A stretch of 64,000 nt of DNA from Cyclobacterium sp. (GTDB lineage: Bacteria; Bacteroidota; Bacteroidia; Cytophagales; Cyclobacteriaceae): NCBI RefSeq assembly GCF_014762705.1, contig NZ_JABURL010000023.1, forward strand, positions 62,001 through 126,000, read 5' to 3'. How positions within the stretch are numbered: position 1 is the stretch's first letter; every line of letters starts with the position of its first letter. The notes beneath the pieces are model-generated. The model searched no databases. It was not told the DNA's origin and saw only the letters and a program-made list of their open reading frames with translations. Both the position numbers and the translations under genes were made by a program. Shown piece by piece: positions 25,751 to 33,170 of this stretch.

Positions 25751-26022
25751 GTGTATACGATTATTTATATTATGTGATTTTACCGGTTTTGGCCGGGTCT
25801 ACCCTTTTGATATTTATTCGGTTTATTATCGGTCCCACACTTTCTGACAGGGTGGTGTCACTGGACCTTTTGCTGACCACGGGAATAGGTATCATTACCA
25901 TTTACAGCATACATACCGACCAACCGGCATTCCTGGATATTGCCATGATCATGGCATTAATCGCTTTTTTGGGAACGGTGGCTTTTTCCTATTACCTTGA
26001 AAAAAGAGAAAAAAATGAATGA
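25747..26022 (+). CDS. mrpF: Na+/H+ antiporter subunit F
   Basis: A 91-residue, three-helix protein. IIGPTLSDRVVSLDLLLTTG is the defining MrpF segment (GPtxxDRvvaxD), and the following helices ITIYSIHTDQPAFLDIAM and ALIAFLGTVAFSYYLEK are typical. Coupled to mrpE by an ATGA overlap and to mrpG by an eight-base overlap. MrpF homologues have also been linked to bile-salt or multidrug efflux in other bacteria, but here the full operon speaks for the antiporter. Confidence 0.94.
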   Translation: MSVYDYLYYVILPVLAGSTLLIFIRFIIGPTLSDRVVSLDLLLTTGIGIITIYSIHTDQPAFLDIAMIMALIAFLGTVAFSYYLEKREKNE

Positions 26023-26395
26023 CTATTTAATCATGGGGCTAAGTACATTGGGAGCTGTTTTTATTTTACTGGCAGCTGTGGGAGTAGTACGGATGCCAGA
26101 TCTGTACCTGAGAATTTCGGTCACTACCAAAGCCGCCACCCTGGGGATTGGGTTACTGCTTCTTGCGGCAGGTATTTATTTCAACGAATTCGGAATTTAT
26201 TCCCGGGTAATGGCCATTATCCTGTTTATGTTGCTTACCGCTCCGGTGGGTGCCCATATGATTGGCAGGGCATCCTATTTTACAGGAGTAAAATTATGGT
26301 CCGGGTCAAAATTGGATGATCTGAAAGGCAAATACCACCCCAAAAGCCATGAACTTTCAAGTGATAACGACCAAAAGAAGGATGAAAATAAATAA
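26015..26395 (+). CDS. mrpG: Na+/H+ antiporter subunit G
   Basis: 126 residues, three helices followed by a hydrophilic C-terminal tail of 30 residues. LGAVFILLAAVGVVRMPDLYLRI is the MrpG signature (G..RmPD.y.R), followed by TTKAATLGIGLLLLAAG and LTAPVGAHMIGRASY. I choose ATG 26015 because the alternative TTG at 25997 adds only basic residues encoded inside mrpF. Last of the seven mrp genes; the next gene (lactonase) starts inside its 3' end. Confidence 0.93.
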   Translation: MNDYLIMGLSTLGAVFILLAAVGVVRMPDLYLRISVTTKAATLGIGLLLLAAGIYFNEFGIYSRVMAIILFMLLTAPVGAHMIGRASYFTGVKLWSGSKLDDLKGKYHPKSHELSSDNDQKKDENK

Positions 26396-27524
26396 AATGA
26401 TAGTTGTGGTATTGATAGCCATGGCCTGTGGTCAGTCAAATACCCGGAAATCCCAAACAATAACCAACGACATGTCCGATTCCTATTTGTTTTTGTTAGG
26501 CACCTATACTGATTCTCCTGAACAAGGCATTCACCTGCTTGAGTTCAATCCCGGGAAAAATGGCTTCAATTTACTTTCTTCAGCGACTGATCCTGAAAAT
26601 CCTTCATTTGTAATTGCCAATAAATCCCAAAACCTGGTTTTTTCAGTAGAGGAAACCGCCGGGGATGAGGGGGGAAAGGTAAGTTCTTTTGCATTGAATA
26701 AGGGCGTCATTTCCAAAATCAACTCCGTATCGGCTGCAGGTGATGCTCCATGCTACCTCAGCCTGGATCCATCAGAAAAATTTGTTGTTGCTGCTAACTA
26801 TTCGGAAGGTAACTTTTCAGTTATTCCGGTGGAAGCTGAGGGAAGGCTGCAACCTGCTGTTCAGGTGGTCAACCACAAAGGGAACAGTGTAAATCCCAAC
26901 CGACAAAAACAACCTCATGTACATGCGGTTGTTTTTCATCCTCAGGATGGCAGGCTTTTGGTTGCCGATCTGGGGACAGATGAGGTAGTGGTATATGATT
27001 TTGACCCCAATCAGGAAAAACCATTGGTTGAAGACCCACATTTCCGTTTGCAGGTAAAGCCCGGAGCAGGTCCCCGCCACCTGGTGTTTGACGCAGCCGG
27101 TGAGACCTTATATTTGATCCATGAAATTACTGCAGAAATAGGCGTTTACAGCTATCAGGATGGATTCCTGGAACATGTAGAGACCCAAAGCCTGCTTGAA
27201 CAAGGTTTTACCGGTAGGGTCGGCGCCGCTGAAGTCAGGCTATATGATAAATACCTTTACGCCTCTAATCGTGGAGAAGCAAATGAAATTATTGGATTTC
27301 AAATCGTTGATCAGGGGAAACTAAAGCACATTCAAACCATTTCCTCGGGTGGCAATGGACCTAGAAACTTTAACATTACCCCGGACGGTAAATTCCTGGT
27401 GGTGGGGAACCAAAACTCCAATACCCTTTTGGCTTTCAGTAGGAACCCTGAAAGTGGGATGCTGACCAGCACAAACCACCGTTTTGAAATTCACAAACCC
27501 GTCTACATAAACTTTCTACCATAG
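26382..27524 (+). CDS. Lactonase family beta-propeller lipoprotein (6-phosphogluconolactonase-like)
   Basis: A 380-residue seven-bladed beta-propeller of the YbhE/Pgl lactonase family. Typical blade sequence is seen at FLLGTYTDSPEQGIHLLEF, ANYSEGNFSVIPV, KQPHVHAVVFHP, LGTDEVVVYDFD, GAGPRHLVFD, LYASNRGEANEIIGF and GGNGPRNFNITPDGKFLVVGNQ. In the family, these His and Arg residues line the active site. The start MKINKMIVVVLIAMAC is a lipoprotein signal (Cys16), so unlike cytosolic Pgl this one would be exported, which casts doubt on a role in the pentose phosphate route. It starts 14 bases before the mrpG stop and looks cotranscribed with the antiporter. An ATG at 26349 is a less likely start. 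Confidence 0.88.
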   Translation: MKINKMIVVVLIAMACGQSNTRKSQTITNDMSDSYLFLLGTYTDSPEQGIHLLEFNPGKNGFNLLSSATDPENPSFVIANKSQNLVFSVEETAGDEGGKVSSFALNKGVISKINSVSAAGDAPCYLSLDPSEKFVVAANYSEGNFSVIPVEAEGRLQPAVQVVNHKGNSVNPNRQKQPHVHAVVFHPQDGRLLVADLGTDEVVVYDFDPNQEKPLVEDPHFRLQVKPGAGPRHLVFDAAGETLYLIHEITAEIGVYSYQDGFLEHVETQSLLEQGFTGRVGAAEVRLYDKYLYASNRGEANEIIGFQIVDQGKLKHIQTISSGGNGPRNFNITPDGKFLVVGNQNSNTLLAFSRNPESGMLTSTNHRFEIHKPVYINFLP

Positions 27525-27586
27525 AAACCTGAATCGGGCAGGGCATGTCCAGGAATCAATTCTTTTCTTTTATATTGCGCCGATTT

Positions 27587-27594
27587 TAAATTTG
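27587..27594 (+). promoter_or_regulatory. Possible -7 element of asnA
   Basis: TAAATTTG matches the TAnnTTTG consensus and is 23 bases before the asnA ATG. No clear TTTG lies 19 bases upstream (the position holds TTTTC), so only half the promoter is recognisable. Confidence 0.3.
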
Positions 27595-27616
27595 TCAAAA
27601 GAAAAATTAGAAAAAA

Positions 27617-28654
27617 ATGGCAGCATCCAGTGAGCTGAAATACAAATGCATATTGAATAGAAGAGAAACTGAAAGAGCCATAGACCTGATCAAAACCCGA
27701 TTTCCGGTCATGATGTCTGAAAGGTTGAATTTGTTAAAAATTTCCTGCCCACTGGCCATATTGGACGGGACAGGAATCAACGACGATCTTAACGGCACAG
27801 AAAGACCAGTCAGGTTTCCTATCAAAAATCAATCGGATGCCTCTGCAGTAGTCGTTCAGTCTCTTGCCAAATGGAAACGATGGCAATTGGCTGAATTGGA
27901 GGCAAAAGACGGAGAGGGGATCTTAACAGACATGCGGGCCCTTAGACCCGATGAAGACTATTCTCCACTGCATTCCTTGTATGTAGACCAATGGGACTGG
28001 GAACAAAAAATAACAGCATCCCAAAGAAATCTGGACTATTTAAAATCCACGGTAGACAGTATATATGGTATCTTCAGGGAACTGGAGAAATCTATCTTTG
28101 CCGCCTTTCCGGACATTTCTCCCCAGCTTCCTGAGAAAATTACTTTTATTCAGGCAGAAGAACTCTTGCAACAATATCCGGATTTAACCCCCAAGGAAAG
28201 GGAATACCAGGCCTGTAAAGCTCATGGAGCAGTTTTTCTGATTGGTATCGGAGATGTACTTAGCAATGGGGAAAAGCACGATGGCAGGGCCCCTGATTAT
28301 GATGACTGGAGCAGTTACAATTCCGAAGGCCATAAAGGCTTAAATGGGGATATTTTGGTGTGGAATCCCATTTTAAATAATTCTTTTGAACTTTCCTCCA
28401 TGGGGGTTCGGGTGGATGCGGACACTTTGGAGAGGCAGCTGGCGCTTTCAGGTGAAGAAAAAAGAAAAAATCTGTTTTTTCATAAAAAGTTATTAAACGG
28501 AGAACTCCCAGAAAGCATAGGAGGAGGGATCGGTCAATCCAGAACCTGTATGTTTCTTTTGAGAAAAAAGCATATCGGCGAAGTGCAATCAGGAATTTGG
28601 CCAGCCGATGAAATAAATAAATGTAAGGAACAAGGAGTTTATTTAATGAAATAA
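27617..28654 (+). CDS. asnA: Aspartate-ammonia ligase (asparagine synthetase A)
   Basis: Makes asparagine from aspartate, ammonia and ATP; the fold is that of class II aminoacyl-tRNA synthetases. The sequence is clear throughout: VQSLAKWKRWQLAEL, MRALRPDED, SPLHSLYVDQWDWEQKI, GRAPDYDDWSSYN, GLNGDILVWNPILN, FELSSMGVRVDADTL and the ATP-site motif ESIGGGIGQSRTCMF. 345 residues compared with 330 in E. coli. It stands alone with a -7-like element upstream and a weak hairpin downstream. No regulator (AsnC type) is adjacent. Confidence 0.97.
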   Translation: MAASSELKYKCILNRRETERAIDLIKTRFPVMMSERLNLLKISCPLAILDGTGINDDLNGTERPVRFPIKNQSDASAVVVQSLAKWKRWQLAELEAKDGEGILTDMRALRPDEDYSPLHSLYVDQWDWEQKITASQRNLDYLKSTVDSIYGIFRELEKSIFAAFPDISPQLPEKITFIQAEELLQQYPDLTPKEREYQACKAHGAVFLIGIGDVLSNGEKHDGRAPDYDDWSSYNSEGHKGLNGDILVWNPILNNSFELSSMGVRVDADTLERQLALSGEEKRKNLFFHKKLLNGELPESIGGGIGQSRTCMFLLRKKHIGEVQSGIWPADEINKCKEQGVYLMK

Positions 28655-28655
28655 A

Positions 28656-28685
28656 AAATAGGGAAAAACCTATTTATTGATTTTG
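28656..28685 (+). terminator. Weak terminator-like hairpin after asnA
   Basis: AAATAGG at 28656-28662 pairs with CCTATTT at 28669-28675 around GAAAAA, followed by ATTGATTTT. The stem is short and AT-rich and the T-run is broken, so efficiency is doubtful. Confidence 0.35.
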
Positions 28686-28812
28686 AGCATTATTAAGTTA
28701 AAATTGCTTTTCAAGAAGTCTTTAAAATCAAAAAAATAATTTTAATAACTGTTTTATTTGCAAAAAGTTTCCTTACCTTTACTGCCATTAATACAATCAA
28801 TTAATTACAATT

Positions 28813-29010
28813 ATGAACACAGGAAAAGTAAAATTTTTTAATGAGTCCAAAGGATTCGGTTTTATTATTGATGACGAATCATCTAAAGAGTATTTTGTGC
28901 ATGTCTCTGGACTTATTGACGAAATCAGAGAAGACGATGATGTATCCTTCGATCTTAAAGAAGGAAGAAAAGGTCTGAATGCAGTGAATGTGAAGGTAGT
29001 AAACGCATAA
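28813..29010 (+). CDS. Cold-shock domain protein
   Basis: A 65-residue CspA-family nucleic acid-binding protein. RNP1 is present as KGFGFI, and RNP2 in the altered form YFVHVS (usual VFVHFS). GKVKFFNESKGFGFI at the start is standard. It is acidic for a Csp (the stretch DEIREDDDVSFDLKEG). The gene is monocistronic, with a 158-base AT-rich upstream region and a strong terminator downstream; a structured leader as in E. coli cspA is possible but no element is identified. It would act as an RNA chaperone. Confidence 0.93.
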   Translation: MNTGKVKFFNESKGFGFIIDDESSKEYFVHVSGLIDEIREDDDVSFDLKEGRKGLNAVNVKVVNA

Positions 29011-29033
29011 CATAACATTGACATCAGTAGCAG

Positions 29034-29062
29034 AAAGCAATCCATTTGGATTGCTTTTTTTG
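29034..29062 (+). terminator. Intrinsic terminator after cold-shock gene
   Basis: AAAGCAATCC pairs with GGATTGCTTT around a short ATTT loop, followed by T7. It ends the cold-shock message 24 bases past its stop and separates it from the convergent lipoprotein gene. Confidence 0.86.
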
Positions 29063-29098
29063 TTTAAAGACCATATATGTTTATGTTTTTTATTTTTT

Positions 29099-30043
29099 TT
29101 AACTGCCCTGAATATCCAATCGTCCGGATTGAAGTTTGCCTTTAATAGTTGTTTCAGCTCCATGATCAATGATCAAATCCTCACTACTGGATCGATCTCC
29201 AATACTTAGTCTGCCACTACCTACTTTAAAATCAAAATTATACTTATTGAGGTCAGAAATCGTCTCAATTTTCATGTAGCCAGAGGAGGCCGATAATTGG
29301 GTGTCCTTTCCCAATCCGCAGTTTATGGCAGACAACATGCCTGAAGAAATAGAGATTTCACCCAAGCTTTCCACGCTTTCCAGATCGGCTTTTCCGGAAC
29401 TCATTTCCCCGGTGACAAGGCCATTGACATCAGAAATTTTCACCAGCCCGCTAGAGCCTTTAAACCTGACATTCCCTTCCATTCCTTCTAAAGATCCCAT
29501 TCCGGAAGATAATTCCAGATTCAAATCTCCCCGAATATTTTCTAAATCAGCTCTTCCTGAAGAAATTTTGACATGGAGGTTGGGGGATTCCAAATTGCTG
29601 GCTTCAATTTTTCCAGAACTCCCCCTAAGTTCAATGAAGTCATGACGTACATTATTGACCTCCATTTTTCCGGATGAACTGTTCATCTCAAGGGCCATTT
29701 CTGATGGACCTGTCAAGCTGATAAATCCCTTAACCCTATTTCCAAAGAAAAAGGAAAAATCAATGTCCGGATCAAATTCAACTATCAGTTCGTCACCTGA
29801 CCTATTGAACACCACTCCTTCCAAATCCGGGTCAGTGGAGGTTATGTATGCATTCAGGTAAACCTTGTCAGTGTCTTCTCCACCGGTATAACTTATTTCC
29901 AGTTCTCCTCCTTTGACAGTAACTTTTTTAATTCCCTCATATGAAGTTTCCAGGTCCGAGATGGTTTCCATGGGCAATGGATTGCAACCAATGAGGCAAC
30001 TGGATATAGCCAGAAGCAGGAGGGCAATTCGGTTCTTATTCAT
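29099..30043 (-). CDS. Lipoprotein with DUF4097/GIN-type beta-helix repeats
   Basis: A 314-residue lipoprotein: the signal ends in CLIGC with the lipid-bearing Cys20. From about residue 115 on, the chain consists of about ten short repeats built on 'SSGxxxL' (SSGKMEV, SSGKIEA, SSGRADL, SSGMGSL, SSGLVKI, SSGKADL, SSGMLSA, SSGYMKI, GSGRLSI, QSGRLDI) spaced 17-22 residues apart, as in DUF4097 / putative auto-transporter adhesin-head (DUF2807) domains. These fold as a right-handed beta-helix. Last gene of a three-gene leftward operon, overlapping the TM2 gene by eight bases. The function is unknown; DUF4097-type proteins in Bacteroidota often accompany membrane stress-response genes. Confidence 0.82.
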   Translation of the reverse strand: MNKNRIALLLLAISSCLIGCNPLPMETISDLETSYEGIKKVTVKGGELEISYTGGEDTDKVYLNAYITSTDPDLEGVVFNRSGDELIVEFDPDIDFSFFFGNRVKGFISLTGPSEMALEMNSSSGKMEVNNVRHDFIELRGSSGKIEASNLESPNLHVKISSGRADLENIRGDLNLELSSGMGSLEGMEGNVRFKGSSGLVKISDVNGLVTGEMSSGKADLESVESLGEISISSGMLSAINCGLGKDTQLSASSGYMKIETISDLNKYNFDFKVGSGRLSIGDRSSSEDLIIDHGAETTIKGKLQSGRLDIQGS

Positions 30044-30416
30044 TTTTATCCTCCTGTTTAAGGTTACTGCTCATTGACATTAATGATATGGTCTCATGGG
30101 CAACCTTGATATTGTACTCGTAAGCCAGGCTTTTGTAATTGACCAAATCCACGATAGTCCCGATAAAACACAGTCCCACAGTCAAAAGATATAAAATACC
30201 CAAACCAATTTGTCCCAAAATAAAACGGTGCAATCCAGCAAAGCCGAAAAAGCCTATCAGGGTCAAAATCAAAATCATCTGACTATCTTTTCTCCGGGCC
30301 CGGTAGACCTGAGAAAAAAGGGCTGCCTGCTCTTCATTCATGTCTTTTAAAATACCCTGAATGTATCCCAATTCCATTCCTTCCAGTTCAGGTAAGTGTT
30401 TCAATACGTTTGCCAT
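30036..30416 (-). CDS. TM2 domain-containing membrane protein
   Basis: A 126-residue protein with a soluble helical N-terminal half (the LEGMELGYIQGIL and MNEEQAALFSQVY region) and a C-terminal TM2 domain: GFFGFAGLHRFILGQIGLGI followed by FIGTIVDLVNY, the paired helices with the 'G.HRFY.G' turn. It overlaps the DUF2752 gene upstream by 16 bases and the lipoprotein gene downstream by eight. DUF2752 and TM2 genes sit side by side in many Bacteroidota, but no function is established for either. Confidence 0.9.
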   Translation of the reverse strand: MANVLKHLPELEGMELGYIQGILKDMNEEQAALFSQVYRARRKDSQMILILTLIGFFGFAGLHRFILGQIGLGILYLLTVGLCFIGTIVDLVNYKSLAYEYNIKVAHETISLMSMSSNLKQEDKNE

Positions 30417-30715
30417 AATTTTTTTTGTTTTGAAATAAGAAATATCAAATCAACCAGACGCCACAGAATCACTATCAGTGCAAAAACTCCCAATGGGTGA
30501 AATTGCCATGAAACTAGAAACTCTCCATGCATCAAATGGTGCAAAGACCTGCCCAATCCACATCCTGGGCACCAGGAAAAACCCAGGTTATCCAATGGGC
30601 AGAGACTGAAATGATGATCTGACGCACTTCCAAAAAAATATATACCCAGTAGTGCAAGGGTCCATGTCATCAATTCCAAAAGTCCTGGTGGTAAAGGTCG
30701 CATGACAATAAACAT
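30401..30715 (-). CDS. DUF2752 family membrane protein
   Basis: A 104-residue membrane protein with three helices. The DUF2752 block is present: CPLDNLGFSWCPGCGLGRSL followed by MHGEFLVSWQFHPLGV; its cysteines (CP..xxG..CPGCGLGR) are the family's conserved ones. The first gene of the operon with TM2 and DUF4097-like genes. Two ATGs (30715 and 30703) are possible; the longer is given. The Cys pair resembles a metal or redox site, but no activity is known. Confidence 0.88.
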   Translation of the reverse strand: MFIVMRPLPPGLLELMTWTLALLGIYFFGSASDHHFSLCPLDNLGFSWCPGCGLGRSLHHLMHGEFLVSWQFHPLGVFALIVILWRLVDLIFLISKQKKLWQTY

Positions 30716-30852
30716 ACGAAATGAATGCCATTATTAAAAGGAGGCATCCTGGCCTCTATGGGCCATTTTTTAAAAAGTGATGTTCGAAAGCAATACATTT
30801 TATGTCCGTTTTTGGACAGTGAATGAATAAGGATTGCCTGAATCAAGCATGT

Positions 30853-31932
30853 TTACTTTTGGGGCACAGGCAGGTTGATCGCAACTTCCAATCCCAAAGC
30901 CTTTTGCGTGTTGGTTAGAAACTCTTTATAAATGGAGTGGAATGTTGAATTTCCCGCGCTCTGACTGAAAGGGCTAAATTTATTGAGATTCTTAAGGAAA
31001 AATTCCGGCAATTTTTGGCTGGCATTAAGTTCCAGAATACGGCTAATTTCCTTACCCAGATAATATTGTAAAATATTTTCTAAAAACGGAGAAAGCTCCG
31101 GTCTGAATAAATTTTTTCTATAAAAATTCAACAGGGAATGTAGCAAAACTTTGCCCGCACTGGATTTTTTTAAATGCCTCTTTCTAATGATCTTTTCCAA
31201 TTCAAATGCTTCCTTGTTGGATTCTGGCCAAAATTTGGTGTCAATACCCAGGTAATACCCTACCAAACCCCAGTAGGCCAAAAGCATCTCCCGTTCCTTG
31301 GAGGAAATGGAATGATTGGACTTTTTCATTCCCCTACTTATCAATAAACTGAAAGTAAGGTTTGTTGACAATAAATCTTCCTGATTGATGGGCTGACCCC
31401 AGGACTGATCCCAGTCTCCGGCATATTTTTTAATGAAATGCCTGGACATGGCATGGATCAACCTCACCTTAGCGAGTACCATTAAAACCTTTTTATCGCT
31501 AGCAAAAGCTCCGGGACGATAACACTCCAATACGAAAAGGGCAGTTTCTGCCAATCGTTCACCCGGATTTTCAACAATTTTTCTTGACCTCACCAACACC
31601 TCAGCGCCGTCTCCAAAGGCGTAGGTATAAGGCAAGGAATAAAAGCCAAGCAGAGACAAAATCAGGCTGGAATGTTTTTCAAAAAAAACCTGTGCTTCCC
31701 GAATAAATGGGGCATCACTGTGGGGATGATCTTTTAGGAAGAATTTAAAATAGTTTTGTATGGCTAATGGGTAATTATCAGGCAGTCTTTTTGGGATTTC
31801 TTGCCATGAATTGATGTCTGAAAGCAACTCTTTTTCCAATAGAAGTGATTGAACAGCCTTGTCAGCGAGTCCGTCTTCAAGATGTCTAAGGTGATTTAAA
31901 TGTTTATCTGTGTATAAATCTAATTTTCCCAC
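30853..31932 (-). CDS. Oxygenase of the MpaB/Lcp (DUF2236) family
   Basis: An about 359-residue helical protein like the latex-clearing protein Lcp and MpaB-type oxygenases, which hold one b-type heme. The conserved parts are TALFVLECYRPGAF, KVRLIHAMSRHFI (Arg and the likely heme-ligand His region), a SWGQPINQEDLLSTNLTF segment and LLAYWGLVGYYLGID. I place the start at GTG 31932 (VGKLDLYTD): the only ATG in frame (32091) would overlap the signal-peptide region of the divergent gene by 99 bases, and the family begins at this point. No signal peptide is visible. The substrate is unknown; rubber cleavage cannot be assumed. Confidence 0.8.
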   Translation of the reverse strand: MGKLDLYTDKHLNHLRHLEDGLADKAVQSLLLEKELLSDINSWQEIPKRLPDNYPLAIQNYFKFFLKDHPHSDAPFIREAQVFFEKHSSLILSLLGFYSLPYTYAFGDGAEVLVRSRKIVENPGERLAETALFVLECYRPGAFASDKKVLMVLAKVRLIHAMSRHFIKKYAGDWDQSWGQPINQEDLLSTNLTFSLLISRGMKKSNHSISSKEREMLLAYWGLVGYYLGIDTKFWPESNKEAFELEKIIRKRHLKKSSAGKVLLHSLLNFYRKNLFRPELSPFLENILQYYLGKEISRILELNASQKLPEFFLKNLNKFSPFSQSAGNSTFHSIYKEFLTNTQKALGLEVAINLPVPQK

Positions 31933-31992
31933 TGAGAATATAACAAGTATTTTGTAGATTAGTTTTAAATTAAATTTAAACCAGCTTTTTTT

Positions 31993-32922
31993 ATGCCTTT
32001 TTATAGAATCAAAAAATTTCCAGCTCCCTACATCCTTATTATTCTTCTTATTTACCTCTGTGGAAATGTCAACATGAGCCTTGCTCAACAATCCACTGAT
32101 CTGTTTTTAGTAGACACCAGAAACAATTTGCTGGGTTTCAAGATTTTCTCAGGGACAGCTGAGAAAATAACAGAAAATGAATTATACGATAACCAGCCAA
32201 AATTTATCAATGATTTACAGTTGGTTTTTTCATCTGAAGATCCGTCTGGTAATTTTGATATTATCATGTACAATTGGGAAAGTAAAAAATTCACCAACAT
32301 GACCCGGACCAAAAACAAAAGTGAGTTTTCTCCCGACTTAACCAACTGTGGACAATACATATCAGCCATAACAGTAGAGGAGGACAGCAGCCAAAGGCTC
32401 TGGCTATACCCTATTAATTTGGGAGAGCCTGAACTATTGTATGATGATATTCAACCTGTGGGGTATTACGGATGGCATGAGGATGTAGCTGCGCTTTTTG
32501 TTATCGGTGAGCCCAATCGCCTGGTGTTCCCTTATAGCAGGGATGATGTCCATGAGATTGCTGTTAACACGGGGAGGACTGTTCAAAAAAGACCGAAGAA
32601 AAGTGAGATAGTGTTTCTGGATAAAAATAACAATATAGTGGCAGATGGAAAAACCACTTATGAATTGAAAGCCTATGATATTGATAAGCGGGAAACAACA
32701 AGTTTAGGTTTGGCGCTGGGAGGGGCAGAGGATTTTTGCTGGGTGGATAAAAACACCCTGTTAATGGGCAGAGGAAATGATTTGTATATGCGGAAAGTAA
32801 ATAAAAGCATACAATGGGAGAAAATAGCCAGCTTCAGCATTCCCGGCTACGGTAATATCAGCAGAATATCCATAAGTCCGGACAATAAAAAGCTGGCCCT
32901 TACTTTTGAGCAATTGGACTGA
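31993..32922 (+). CDS. Secreted TolB/WD40-like beta-propeller protein
   Basis: 309 residues with an N-terminal signal (basic RIKK, then YILIILLIYLCGNVNMSLAQ with cleavage near AQ). The mature part consists of repeated beta strands with TolB/WD40-like blades: DLFLVDTRNNLLGFK, YDNQPKFINDLQLVFSSED, DIIMYNWESKKF, KSEFSPDLTNCGQYISAI, RISISPDNKKLALTF. This 'NQP.f..D...v.FsS' pattern is common in periplasmic PD40-type propellers. It is divergent from the oxygenase gene with 60 bases between (using GTG 31932). No partner or ligand can be named. Confidence 0.8.
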   Translation: MPFYRIKKFPAPYILIILLIYLCGNVNMSLAQQSTDLFLVDTRNNLLGFKIFSGTAEKITENELYDNQPKFINDLQLVFSSEDPSGNFDIIMYNWESKKFTNMTRTKNKSEFSPDLTNCGQYISAITVEEDSSQRLWLYPINLGEPELLYDDIQPVGYYGWHEDVAALFVIGEPNRLVFPYSRDDVHEIAVNTGRTVQKRPKKSEIVFLDKNNNIVADGKTTYELKAYDIDKRETTSLGLALGGAEDFCWVDKNTLLMGRGNDLYMRKVNKSIQWEKIASFSIPGYGNISRISISPDNKKLALTFEQLD

Positions 32923-32939
32923 ATGTCAAAGAAAAATGG

Positions 32940-33030
32940 AACCATATATGACATATAAGGTTTTTTTGATCTTTACTTTTCAATCCCTTTTGAACAAGTT
33001 GGATTCACTACAGATGGGCACAGATTAGGA
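32940..33030. repeat. Dispersed hairpin plus CACAGATT repeat, single copy
   Basis: CCATATATGACATATAAGG at 32942-32960 is the near-palindrome found at 15368, in the opposite orientation, followed by T7 instead of preceded by A7. After a 40-base spacer comes GGATTCACTACAGATGGGCACAGATT-type sequence (33001-33026, key parts TTCACTACAG and GGCACAGATT), as at 15301. The rest of the 248-base gap (33031-33170) shows nothing else convincing. Confidence 0.65.
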
Positions 33031-33170
33031 TAAATCTGATAGAATCAGGGAAAAACCCTTTTAAGTTTGTTTAACACTGGCCAGCAGGGAGAGGGTACTT
33101 CCGGACTGTTTTTTTAAGGGTAGGATAAAATTGAGAAATATCCTGTTTGCTCCTTGCGATCAGGCTTTAT

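Noticed and set aside
31933-32091. N-terminal extension of the oxygenase to ATG 32091
   Set aside because: It would be antisense to the signal peptide and leader of the divergent propeller gene, and the added residues do not resemble the family.
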